From the NCBI GenBank assembly GCA_903897335.1, contig CAIUAY010000229.1, positions 1-55,763 of the forward strand: a stretch of 55,763 nucleotides of DNA. The letters run 5' to 3'. The stretch's first letter is position 1. The number at the start of each line of letters is the position of its first letter. Source of the DNA: an uncultured Chromatium sp. (GTDB lineage: Bacteria; Pseudomonadota; Gammaproteobacteria; Chromatiales; Chromatiaceae). Under the pieces are notes generated by a model. The model saw nothing but the letters and a program-made list of their open reading frames with translations. It did no database searches and was not told the DNA's origin. The position numbers were made by a program, and so were the translations under genes. Below are positions 1 to 7,900 of the stretch, in pieces.

Positions 1-60
1 GATTAACTGCGTCAGCGACGAGCGTTCGTCATCGGTGAGCCGGACAACATACTTGATCAT
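1..60 (-). CDS. IS630-family transposase, N-terminal fragment (runs off the left edge)
   Basis: Only the first 20 codons are inside the window. They read MIKYVVRLTDDERSSL..., which resembles the start of the IS630-family helix-turn-helix transposases (KYxVRLTxxER). The ATG at 60 is preceded by an AGAGGTG ribosome binding site eight bases away, which supports a real start. The gene reads leftwards out of the window, so the catalytic DDE domain cannot be seen. IS630 elements insert at TA dinucleotides; a TA lies at 100-101, where the neighbouring receptor remnant begins. Family assignment rests on a short stretch and is moderate. Confidence 0.55.
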   Translation of the reverse strand, partial: MIKYVVRLTDDERSSLTQLI

Positions 61-99
61 TGGATGCACCTCTTGAGAACTTGCCTGACGAGATGTGTC

Positions 100-234
100 T
101 ACAATGAGGCTTATGCAAGATTAAACGGAAGCGCGTACTACGTTGCGGCGATCAATAGCGTGACCGGCAACGGCTCGACGTATCAATATGGTGCGCCGCG
201 CACGGTTTTTCTGGGATTGTCGGCCAATTTCTAA
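100..234 (+). pseudogene. TonB-dependent outer-membrane receptor, C-terminal remnant
   Basis: This open frame ends ...YGAPRTVFLGLSANF-stop. That is the usual last beta-strand of a TonB-dependent receptor barrel: a Y-G-x-P-R-T-V block and a terminal phenylalanine recognised by the BAM machinery. About 44 codons look receptor-like (from YNEAYARLNG onward). Just upstream the frame passes into sequence that belongs to the 5' side of the IS630-type gene and meets a stop at 4-6, so no plug or barrel is attached. I infer that an insertion sequence split or truncated the receptor gene at a TA near 100. The substrate cannot be told from this tail. Confidence 0.6.
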
Positions 235-240
235 AACAAA

Positions 241-268
241 GCCGGTTTCGGCGTGAGCTGCAACCGGC
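241..268. terminator. Hairpin between convergent genes
   Basis: GCCGGTT at 241-247 pairs with AACCGGC at 262-268 (7 bp, 14-base loop). It lies seven bases after the receptor-remnant stop and 14 bases beyond the pgsA stop on the other strand. This is the position of a bidirectional terminator, but there is no clear T run on either side, so the function is tentative. Confidence 0.4.
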
Positions 269-282
269 GCGTTCCAACCGTA

Positions 283-846
283 TTAGCGACCTGTCTGACC
301 CGAAAGGCTAGGCCAGGCGGCGATCAGATAGACCACCATCGACCAGAGTGTCAGCACGGCAGCGAGATAGAGCAGCAACAGTCCAAGATCGTACACCCAA
401 GGGCCGAAAACTGAGTCACGCAGGATTAAAAGGATGATCGACACCATCTGCGCCGTGGTTTTGATCTTGCCCAGCCCGGACACCGCCACGGTGGCGCGCG
501 CGCCAACCTCAGCCATCCATTCGCGCAGTGCCGAGACGGTAATCTCGCGTCCAACGATGACCATCACCGGCAGCGTCAGCAGGATGCGCGGATCGGCCTG
601 GAGCAGCACCACTAGCGCCACCGCCACCATCAGCTTGTCGGCAACCGGATCGAGGAAGGTTCCCAGCGGCGAGGTCTGCGACCAGCGACGCGCTAGGTGG
701 CCATCGAGCCAGTCGGTGAGCGCGGCGGCGCCAAAGACGGCGGCTGCCGCATAGGGCGCCCACCGGGCATTCACATAGAACACCACGACAAACACAGGGA
801 TCAGCGCGATTCGTAGCATCGTCAGCAGGTTTGGCAGCTTACACAT
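283..846 (-). CDS. pgsA: CDP-diacylglycerol--glycerol-3-phosphate 3-phosphatidyltransferase
   Basis: This integral inner-membrane enzyme makes phosphatidylglycerol phosphate from CDP-diacylglycerol and glycerol 3-phosphate, the committed step to phosphatidylglycerol and cardiolipin. The CDP-alcohol phosphatidyltransferase signature is complete near residues 45-70: DWLDGHLARR, then G and FLDPVADK, giving the DG-AR-G-D-D metal-binding pattern. Several hydrophobic helices follow, and the length (187 aa) is normal for PgsA. It starts three bases after the uvrC stop, so the two are probably co-transcribed, as in many gammaproteobacteria. The protein opens MCKLPNLLTMLRI, typical for the family. Confidence 0.95.
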   Translation of the reverse strand: MCKLPNLLTMLRIALIPVFVVVFYVNARWAPYAAAAVFGAAALTDWLDGHLARRWSQTSPLGTFLDPVADKLMVAVALVVLLQADPRILLTLPVMVIVGREITVSALREWMAEVGARATVAVSGLGKIKTTAQMVSIILLILRDSVFGPWVYDLGLLLLYLAAVLTLWSMVVYLIAAWPSLSGQTGR

Positions 847-849
847 CGG

Positions 850-2703
850 TCAGGATCCTGAAACATCATGATGAAAGGCATCGTAAATCTGTTGAGCTAA
901 CTGCCGACTGATGCCGTCGATTCCGGCAATCTCATCGACCCCAGCCCGTGCCAGACCGCGCAAACCGCCGAACTGCTTCAGGAGCCGCTGGCGTCGCGTC
1001 GCGCCAACCCCGCGAATATTTTCAAGCGTCGAAGTGATCCGCGCTTTCGCCCGACGCTGACGATGTGCGGTGATAGCAAAACGATGGGCTTCGTCGCGGA
1101 TCTGCACGATGAGATGCAGTGCCGGCGAATCGCCTGGCAGTATAATTGGCGCTTCGCGCCCCAACAACCAGAGCTGCTCGGTTCCAGGGCGTCGTGCCGC
1201 GCCCTTGGCCACGCCGACCAGCCGCGCTCCCGTCACCCCAATCGCCTGCAAGGCGCGGTCTGCGGCACTGAGCTGACCACGTCCACCATCAATCAAGAGT
1301 AGATCAGGGAGCGGATAGTCACCCTGCTGGACGCGGACATAGCGGCGCGTCAATGCCTGCGCGATCGCGGCATAGTCATCGCCGGGCGTCAGCCCCACGA
1401 TATTGAAACGCCGGTACTCTGACTGGCGCGACCCATCATGATCAAAGACCACGCAGGAGGCGACGGGGCATTCGCCCTGGGTATGGCTGATGTCGAAGCA
1501 CTCCATGCGGGTTGGAACCCTGTCGAGTTCAAGCGCCATGCGCAGTGCCTCCAGCCGCCGCGCATAGCCGGCCTGACTGCTCAGACGGGCGCGGATCGCG
1601 ATCCGCGCATTGTCGCAGGCCATCTCCAGCCAGCGGGCGCGGTCGTGGCGCACGCTGGACTTGATATGGACGCGATATCCAGCACGCTCGGAAAAGACCT
1701 GTTCGAGCAGTTCACGATCATCCGGCTCGATGTTCACGATCAGCGCTGGCGGAGCGTTTTTGTCGGTGTAACACTGTGCCAGAAAACCAGCCATCAGCGT
1801 TTCCAGGCTGGTCTCTTCCGGTGCCACGGGAAAAAATCCACGGTTGCCGAGATTGCGTCCGCCCCGGATGAAAAAGACCTGGACGCCATAAAGCCCGCCT
1901 TCCTGAGCACAGGCGATGATGTCCAGATCGCCGACTTCGCCATTGATTGACTGATGCGACTGGATCTGGCGCAGCGTCAGGATGCGATCACGCAGAATCG
2001 CCGCCCGCTCGAAATCCAGCGCACCGGCTGCCTGTTCCATCGCAGCACCGAGATCGTCCACCACCTCCTGCGCTCGTCCCTCAAGAAATTTGATGGTTGC
2101 GGCCACATCCTGCGCATAGTCATCCGCGCTGATCAGACCCACGCAGGGCGCATGACAGCGTTTGATCTGATACTGAAGACAGGGGCGTGACCGATTCCTG
2201 AAAAAACTGTCCTCGCACTGACGCACCGGAAACAGTTTCTGCAACAGTTGCAGGGTCTCGCGCACGGCTGACGCGCTGGGATAAGGGCCGAAAAAACGTC
2301 CCTGGCCTTTGCGTGACCCGCGATGAAAGGCCAGACGCGGGAATTCGTCCCGGGTGGTCAGAAGGATGTCGGGGTAACTTTTGTCATCGCGCAGCAGCAC
2401 ATTGAAGCGCGGTTGCAGCGCCTTGATGAGATTGCCCTCAAGTAGCAGCGCATCGGCCTCGGTGCGGGTGACAGTCACGTCGATGCTGGCGATCAGACTG
2501 ACCATGCGCTGGATACGCCCGGTCAGCGCACGGCCGAAATAGCTGCTCACTCGCCGTTTGAGGTTCTTCGCCTTGCCGACATAGAGCACCGTGCCGTCGG
2601 CATCCAGCATCCGGTAGACCCCTGGATCGAGAGGCATTCCCTTCAGCAGTTGGCGCAGAGCGGATTTCCCTGAACGATCCTCCAAAATTCCATCACTGGT
2701 CAT
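850..2703 (-). CDS. uvrC: UvrABC system protein C (excinuclease subunit)
   Basis: UvrC makes the two incisions flanking a lesion in nucleotide excision repair. In order it shows a GIY-YIG nuclease domain (PGVYRMLDADG...LYVGKAKNLKRR, near residues 26-55), a UVR helix for UvrB contact near 200-235 (LDFERAAILRDRI), an RNase H-like 3'-incision domain (ECFDISHTQGE, later LLIDGGRGQL) and two C-terminal helix-hairpin-helix motifs. I place the start at 2703 (MTSDGILED), giving 617 aa. A longer frame to 2745 exists but would overlap the rluB stop. It is followed directly by pgsA. Confidence 0.96.
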   Translation of the reverse strand: MTSDGILEDRSGKSALRQLLKGMPLDPGVYRMLDADGTVLYVGKAKNLKRRVSSYFGRALTGRIQRMVSLIASIDVTVTRTEADALLLEGNLIKALQPRFNVLLRDDKSYPDILLTTRDEFPRLAFHRGSRKGQGRFFGPYPSASAVRETLQLLQKLFPVRQCEDSFFRNRSRPCLQYQIKRCHAPCVGLISADDYAQDVAATIKFLEGRAQEVVDDLGAAMEQAAGALDFERAAILRDRILTLRQIQSHQSINGEVGDLDIIACAQEGGLYGVQVFFIRGGRNLGNRGFFPVAPEETSLETLMAGFLAQCYTDKNAPPALIVNIEPDDRELLEQVFSERAGYRVHIKSSVRHDRARWLEMACDNARIAIRARLSSQAGYARRLEALRMALELDRVPTRMECFDISHTQGECPVASCVVFDHDGSRQSEYRRFNIVGLTPGDDYAAIAQALTRRYVRVQQGDYPLPDLLLIDGGRGQLSAADRALQAIGVTGARLVGVAKGAARRPGTEQLWLLGREAPIILPGDSPALHLIVQIRDEAHRFAITAHRQRRAKARITSTLENIRGVGATRRQRLLKQFGGLRGLARAGVDEIAGIDGISRQLAQQIYDAFHHDVSGS

Positions 2704-2717
2704 GCACGGCCACCAGA

Positions 2718-3602
2718 CTACCGCGACCGCCCGCCCCTGCCCCATGTCGGTCTGCTGGTCGGCAGCGGATTGGGTGTTGCATGGCGTTTCAGCCCGACTT
2801 TGCGTGGCGAAGTCCGTCCCGGCAGCTTTAGTCCGGCGAGTGTCATCAGGTCAGACTGTTCAGTATCGGTCAGTGGACGCCAGTTGCCGGTAAAGAGTCG
2901 GCGGCCCAGTTCGATATTGCCGTAGCGGATACGGATCAGTCGGCTGACCGTGCAGCCAGCGGCTTCCCACAGCCGTCGCACCTCGCGGTTGCGGCCTTCG
3001 CGCAGCACGACGTGAAACCAGTGATTGGCTCCGGTTCCACCCTGATCAGTCACGGTGTCGAATTTGGCCGGGCCATCCTCCAGCTCAATGCCGCTGGTCA
3101 AACGCTCCAGTGTACCGGGCGGAATCTCGCCAAGAATGCGCGCCGCATATTCGCGTTCGATTTCACGCGACGGGTGCATCAGACGGTTGGCGAGTTCACC
3201 GTGAGTGGTGAACAGGATCAGACCGGAGGTATTGATGTCCAGACGGCCAACCGCAATCCAGCGCCCCTCCTTGGGTCGTGGCAGACGTCGGAAGACAGTC
3301 GGGCGTTCTTCGGGGTCGCGCCGCGTCACCAGCTCGCCTTCGGGTTTGTGGTAGGCAATGATCTGGGGTGGCGTGTCGCGCTGACGCTTGAGTTTAACAT
3401 CGCGGCCATCGATGCGAATCCGGTCGGCACTGGTCGCGCGATCACCGAGTTGGGCGAGATTCCCGTTGACCCGCACCCGGCCTTCGGTGATCCAGCCCTC
3501 GATTTCGCGGCGTGAACCGAGACCGGCTTCAGCTAGGAGTTTTTGGAGTCGCACGGGCGCTTCAGTGGAGGGTAGCGGCGGTGGACGGCGTTCATCTGTC
3601 AT
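2718..3602 (-). CDS. rluB: 23S rRNA pseudouridine synthase B
   Basis: An RsuA-family pseudouridine synthase, expected to isomerise U2605 in 23S rRNA. An S4 RNA-binding domain occupies the first ~60 residues (RLQKLLAEAGLGSRRE). The synthase core follows, with the catalytic aspartate in GRLDINTSGLILFT and the later NREVRRLWEA block. The start at 3602 (MTDERRPPP) has an AGGA site just upstream; an ATG five codons earlier lacks one. The C-terminus is a basic, Pro/Arg/Gly-rich tail, as is usual for RluB. Its usual partner scpB is not next to it here. The uvrC start lies 14 bases downstream of the stop. Confidence 0.93.
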   Translation of the reverse strand: MTDERRPPPLPSTEAPVRLQKLLAEAGLGSRREIEGWITEGRVRVNGNLAQLGDRATSADRIRIDGRDVKLKRQRDTPPQIIAYHKPEGELVTRRDPEERPTVFRRLPRPKEGRWIAVGRLDINTSGLILFTTHGELANRLMHPSREIEREYAARILGEIPPGTLERLTSGIELEDGPAKFDTVTDQGGTGANHWFHVVLREGRNREVRRLWEAAGCTVSRLIRIRYGNIELGRRLFTGNWRPLTDTEQSDLMTLAGLKLPGRTSPRKVGLKRHATPNPLPTSRPTWGRGGRSR

Positions 3603-3783
3603 GGATTGATCCTGCATAGATGGAGGGGAGGTGTCCTGCTGTGACAGGAACCGCGAATAACCGAATAACGATGGGTTTCAACCTGCCAGCGTGGCGGTCA
3701 GCCCCAGACAGAACGAATCGCCATGGCGAGCGTCCGGGTTGAGAATCCAATGCAAGTCACCGGTCTCAACAACCAGCCGCTGG

Positions 3784-4782
3784 TCACGCCATGACCAGCG
3801 CCAGCTTGCCGGTCACATGCCCCTGTTCGATCAGTCGGTGCGCGGCGGCGGCTTGTTCCAGCGGAAAAGTCTGGGAGACTTGGATACGCAGTTCACCGCG
3901 GTCGATCAGTTCGCCACAGCGTCGCAGGATGTCGCACTGATGGGCGCGCGCCTCGGACAGATCCCTGAGCATAGGCGTCAGCATCAGCTCCAGGCTTATG
4001 CGCAGATTGCGCTGACGCGCTTCTTTCAGATCCAGATCCGCGCCTGGATCGAGGATCGTTACCAGATCGCCATAGTATGCCATCGCCGGGATGGTCTGAC
4101 GAAAAACGGCGGCACCGACTGTATCCAGCGCAATCTCGACGCCCTGCCCTGCCGTCCACTCCATCACCGACTCGACGACATCGTCATCCTGATAATTGAT
4201 GCAGTGTTCCGCACCCAGTGCTTGCGCAAACGCCGCCTTTTCCGGGCTGCTCACAGTCGTGCAGACACGCGCTCCGGCGGCCTTGGCAAGCTGGATAGCC
4301 ACATGCCCGACACCGCCCGCGCCACCGTGGATCAACACGCGCTGACCGACCCTGATCCGCGCCCGGTCATGCAGCGCCTCCCAAGCCGTGATCAGCACCA
4401 GAGGTGCCGCCGCTGCCGCAATCATGTCGAGATGGCGTGGTTTGGGCTGCGCCAGCGACTGATCCAGCACCAGATACTCAGCATAGTTACCCACCGTTCC
4501 GCCAACGCCGCCGTGACAGAACCAGACCGCGTCGCCCGGCTGAAAACGGGTCACTGACGCGCCCACGGCCTCGACGACACCCGCGCCATCGCAGCCTGGA
4601 ACCGCCGGGAGACCAGCCGCGATCAACGAGCCATTGCGGCGGATTTTGGCATCGACTGGATTGATCCCGGCGGCGCTGAGCTTGACCAGCAGCGCCTGCG
4701 GCGCGGTGATGTCGGGTCGTGGACGTTCAACCCATTGCAGAACTTCCGGCTCGCCGGTCTCGCGCATCTCAATTGCTTTCAT
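3784..4782 (-). CDS. Zinc-independent MDR-family NADPH:quinone reductase-like protein
   Basis: A 332-residue medium-chain dehydrogenase/reductase. The N-terminal GroES-like domain has the quinone reductase pattern AAGINPVDAKIRRNG. A Rossmann domain follows with the nucleotide-binding motif HGGAGGVGHVAIQLAKA near residue 150. The cysteine cluster that binds structural zinc in alcohol dehydrogenases is missing, which places it with the zeta-crystallin/Qor group. It probably reduces quinones or enones with NADPH in the cytoplasm; the substrate is unknown. It is transcribed divergently from the large macroglobulin gene, with about 135 bp between the two starts. Confidence 0.85.
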   Translation of the reverse strand: MKAIEMRETGEPEVLQWVERPRPDITAPQALLVKLSAAGINPVDAKIRRNGSLIAAGLPAVPGCDGAGVVEAVGASVTRFQPGDAVWFCHGGVGGTVGNYAEYLVLDQSLAQPKPRHLDMIAAAAAPLVLITAWEALHDRARIRVGQRVLIHGGAGGVGHVAIQLAKAAGARVCTTVSSPEKAAFAQALGAEHCINYQDDDVVESVMEWTAGQGVEIALDTVGAAVFRQTIPAMAYYGDLVTILDPGADLDLKEARQRNLRISLELMLTPMLRDLSEARAHQCDILRRCGELIDRGELRIQVSQTFPLEQAAAAHRLIEQGHVTGKLALVMA

Positions 4783-4851
4783 CGGGTTCTCCGCGTGAAA
4801 TTCGTGACATCAGCGCAACGTCAAACCCAGCGACGCGGCACTGTGACGAGG

Positions 4852-4880
4852 TTTACCTTCTGGCAGGGAGGCACTAGAGT
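4852..4880 (+). promoter_or_regulatory. Possible sigma-70 promoter for the macroglobulin gene
   Basis: TTTACC (4852-4857) and TAGAGT (4875-4880) are separated by 17 bases. Each matches its consensus hexamer at four of six positions, and the pair sits 37 bases ahead of the ATG at 4918 in a divergent intergenic region. The match is weak. Confidence 0.25.
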
Positions 4881-4917
4881 TACGCCATCCGGGTTTGCCG
4901 TTCATCAGGTGATTGCC

Positions 4918-7900
4918 ATGCCAGCATCCAGATCCAGCGTGTCACTGTCCGTCTGTCGGTTTCTGTGGTTGACGCTTGCCATATCTATGTTTGGCGTGGC
5001 TTTGCCAACACTGGCCGCCCAGCGCGAGCTGACGGTCATCCCCGGCATGGATGCCTATGGTCATGACTACACCACACTGAAATCAGTGAATCTGGACGAT
5101 TGCAAAAGTGCCTGTCTCCAGGACGAACGGTGTCAGGCGTTTACCTTCAATGTCAAGGTGGAATGGTGCTTTCTGAAGGAAGGCGCAACTGAACGCCGTC
5201 CCTTTGATGGCGCGATCTCCGGCTTCATCCGGGCGGGCGGGACGCCGCTGCCGGTCGCCGACCTGAAAGCGACGCGGCTGGCTGAACTGCGCTTTTTGCC
5301 TCCGCGTGAACGGGTCGAGGCGACGGTGCTGGAGACTCGCATTGCACGGATGACGCCACCGACCGCCAAGCCACGCGAGTTGATCAGCGCGGCACGAACG
5401 GCTGCAGGCACAAGCGATCACCAGCGCGCCGCCGATCTTTATGCCGCAGCGCTGCGTCTTGATCCGGCAAACCGGTCGCTGTGGCTGGAACTGGCGCAAT
5501 CTGCGCTGACGGCGCAGTCAGAGGACTGGGAGGTTAAAAACCGTCTCAAACAGGACGCCACCTCAGCCGCCATCAATGCCTATGTGCGTTCGACGGATGT
5601 GACAGGACGTGCTGCCGCGCTCGCTCTGCTTGGCCGCGCCTTTGGCCAGCGTGAAGACTGGCGAACCGCCATCCGCGCCAGCCGTGCCGCACTGGCACTC
5701 GCCGAGTCCGCCGAGACCCGTGCTGCACTCGATCAGATGGTCGCCGAGCATGGCTTTCGCGTGACCGACCACAAGGTTGACTCGGATGCCGCAAGCCCGC
5801 GTCTCTGTGTTGAATTCAGCGACCCGCTGCCGCGAGACCGCGCTAATCTGGCCGATTTCGTGCGGGTTGAGGATCATGCCGATCTGCCGGTGGAGGTGGA
5901 AGATCGCCAGATCTGCATCGATGGCGTTCGGCACGGTGAGCGTTATGGCGTCCAGATTCGTGCCGGACTACCCGCCGCCGACGGCGAAGTGCTGGCTGAA
6001 AGCGTCGACCTGGACATTTATGTGCGCGACCGCTCGCCACTGGTGCGCTTCCTGGGTCGAGCCTATGTGTTGCCTAAAGGCGGCGCGGCGGCGCTGCCGG
6101 TAGTTTCGATCAATACGGATCTGATTGATGCCACGGTCTACCGGATCGGCGACCGTGCACTGACCCAGGCGCTGGAGAACGGCAGTTTCCGCGCCCAGCT
6201 CGATGAATGGGATGCCAGCCGGATCACTGACCAAACTGGCGAGACGATCTGGAAAGGAACGGTCGAGGTCAAGCCCGAACTGAATCGCGAGGTCACGACA
6301 GCGGTGCCGGTCGGTGCGCTGATCACTGACATCAAACCTGGCGCCTATGCCATGACCGCCAAGGCGCACAACGCAAGCGGTGAAGACAGCACCCTGGCAA
6401 CCCAGTGGTTCATCGTCACCGATCTGGGACTTGCGACCTTCTCCGGCAACGATGGCCTGCATACGCTGGTGCGTTCGCTCTCTAGCGCCGCGCCGGTGGG
6501 CAAGGTTGCCGTGAGACTGATGGCGGTCAATAACGAAATTCTAGGACGTGCGACCACTGACGCCCAGGGCTATGCCCGTTTCGAGCCGGGTCTGCTGCGC
6601 GGCACCGGTGGCAATGCCCCGGCGCTACTGGTGGCCGAGGGGCCGGATGGCGACTATGCCTTTCTGGATCTGACCCAGACCCCATTCGATCTCAGTGATC
6701 GCGGAGTCACTGGTCGCGCGCCCGCTAAGCCGCTGGATGTCTATCTGGTCAGCGAACGCGGCGCCTATCGTCCCGGCGAAATCGTCCATCTAACGGCGCT
6801 GATCCGCGACGCTACGGCAGCAGCAGTGTCCAATCTTCCCATCACGCTGATCATTAAACGCCCCGACGGAGTGGAACAGCAACGCAAACTGATTCCTGAT
6901 CAGGGCGCGGGCGGGCATCAGGCGGCCGTGACCCTGAGCCGCTCCGCCATGCGCGGCACCTGGCGGGCGCAGGTCTATACCGATCCTAAAGCTCAGCCGC
7001 TGGCCGATCTGGCGTTTCTGGTCGAAGACTTCGAGCCGGAGCGCCTGACCTTCGATTTAGCCAGTCAGACTCCGGCCATTGATCCCGACAACCTGCCCAG
7101 GATCGCGCTGGATGCCCGTTTCCTCTATGGCGCACCTGCTGCCGGGCTGGCGGTCGAGGGCGAGATCCAGGTCAAGCCAACCGACGCGCTGTCTGCTTTC
7201 CCTGGCTATCGCTTCGGCCTGGAGACTGAAGCGGTTGAGCCAGTTAGCGGCTCGCTGCCCGCCACCACCACCGACGCTCAGGGTCAGGCGACAGTCACGC
7301 CAGTGATCCCGGAGATGGCGCCTACGACCAAACCGCTGGAGGCCAGCGTTCAGGTGCAGGTGATTGACGATAACGGCCATCCGGTCGAGCGGTCAGTCGA
7401 CCTTCCTGTGCAGTCAAAACAGGTGCGTCTTGGCGTCAAGCCGCTATTTGATGGTTCGGTGGAGGAAGGCGGCAATGCGCGTTTCGAGATCATCGCGGTG
7501 GGTGCCGACGGTCAGCGCATTGCGCTCGACGGTCTGCGCTGGACGCTGTCGCGTCTGACCACCAGCTTCCAGTGGTATGCGTCGGATGGTGCCTGGGACT
7601 ATGAACCAATCACTTCCAGTCAGCGCGTCGCCGACGGGACGGTCAACACGGGCGTGATGGATGTCGGACAGATCGAGTCGCCGGTCAACTGGGGCGCCTA
7701 TCGTCTGGCGCTGGAAAGTCCAGATGGGTCGGCGCTCCCGGTCGATCTAGAATTCGAGGCGGGCTGGTATGTCAAACCGGCTGCTGTGGACACGCCGGAT
7801 CTGCTCAAGGTTTCGCTCGATAAAGCGACCTATCGGGTAGGCGAGACCATCAAGGCGCGCATCGAGCCGCGTTTTCCCGGTCTCGCGCTGGTGATGGTGG

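Noticed and set aside
3678-3800. A minus-strand frame of about 40 codons after the quinone-reductase-like gene (ends SFCLGLTATLAG-stop) looks protein-like.
   Set aside because: It has no start codon with a ribosome binding site outside the upstream gene and no similarity that I recognise; chance in GC-rich DNA is the simpler view.
3691-4557. A long plus-strand open frame of 288 codons opposite the quinone-reductase-like gene.
   Set aside because: It is the antisense shadow of a gene with clear MDR-family motifs; its own translation shows no domain.
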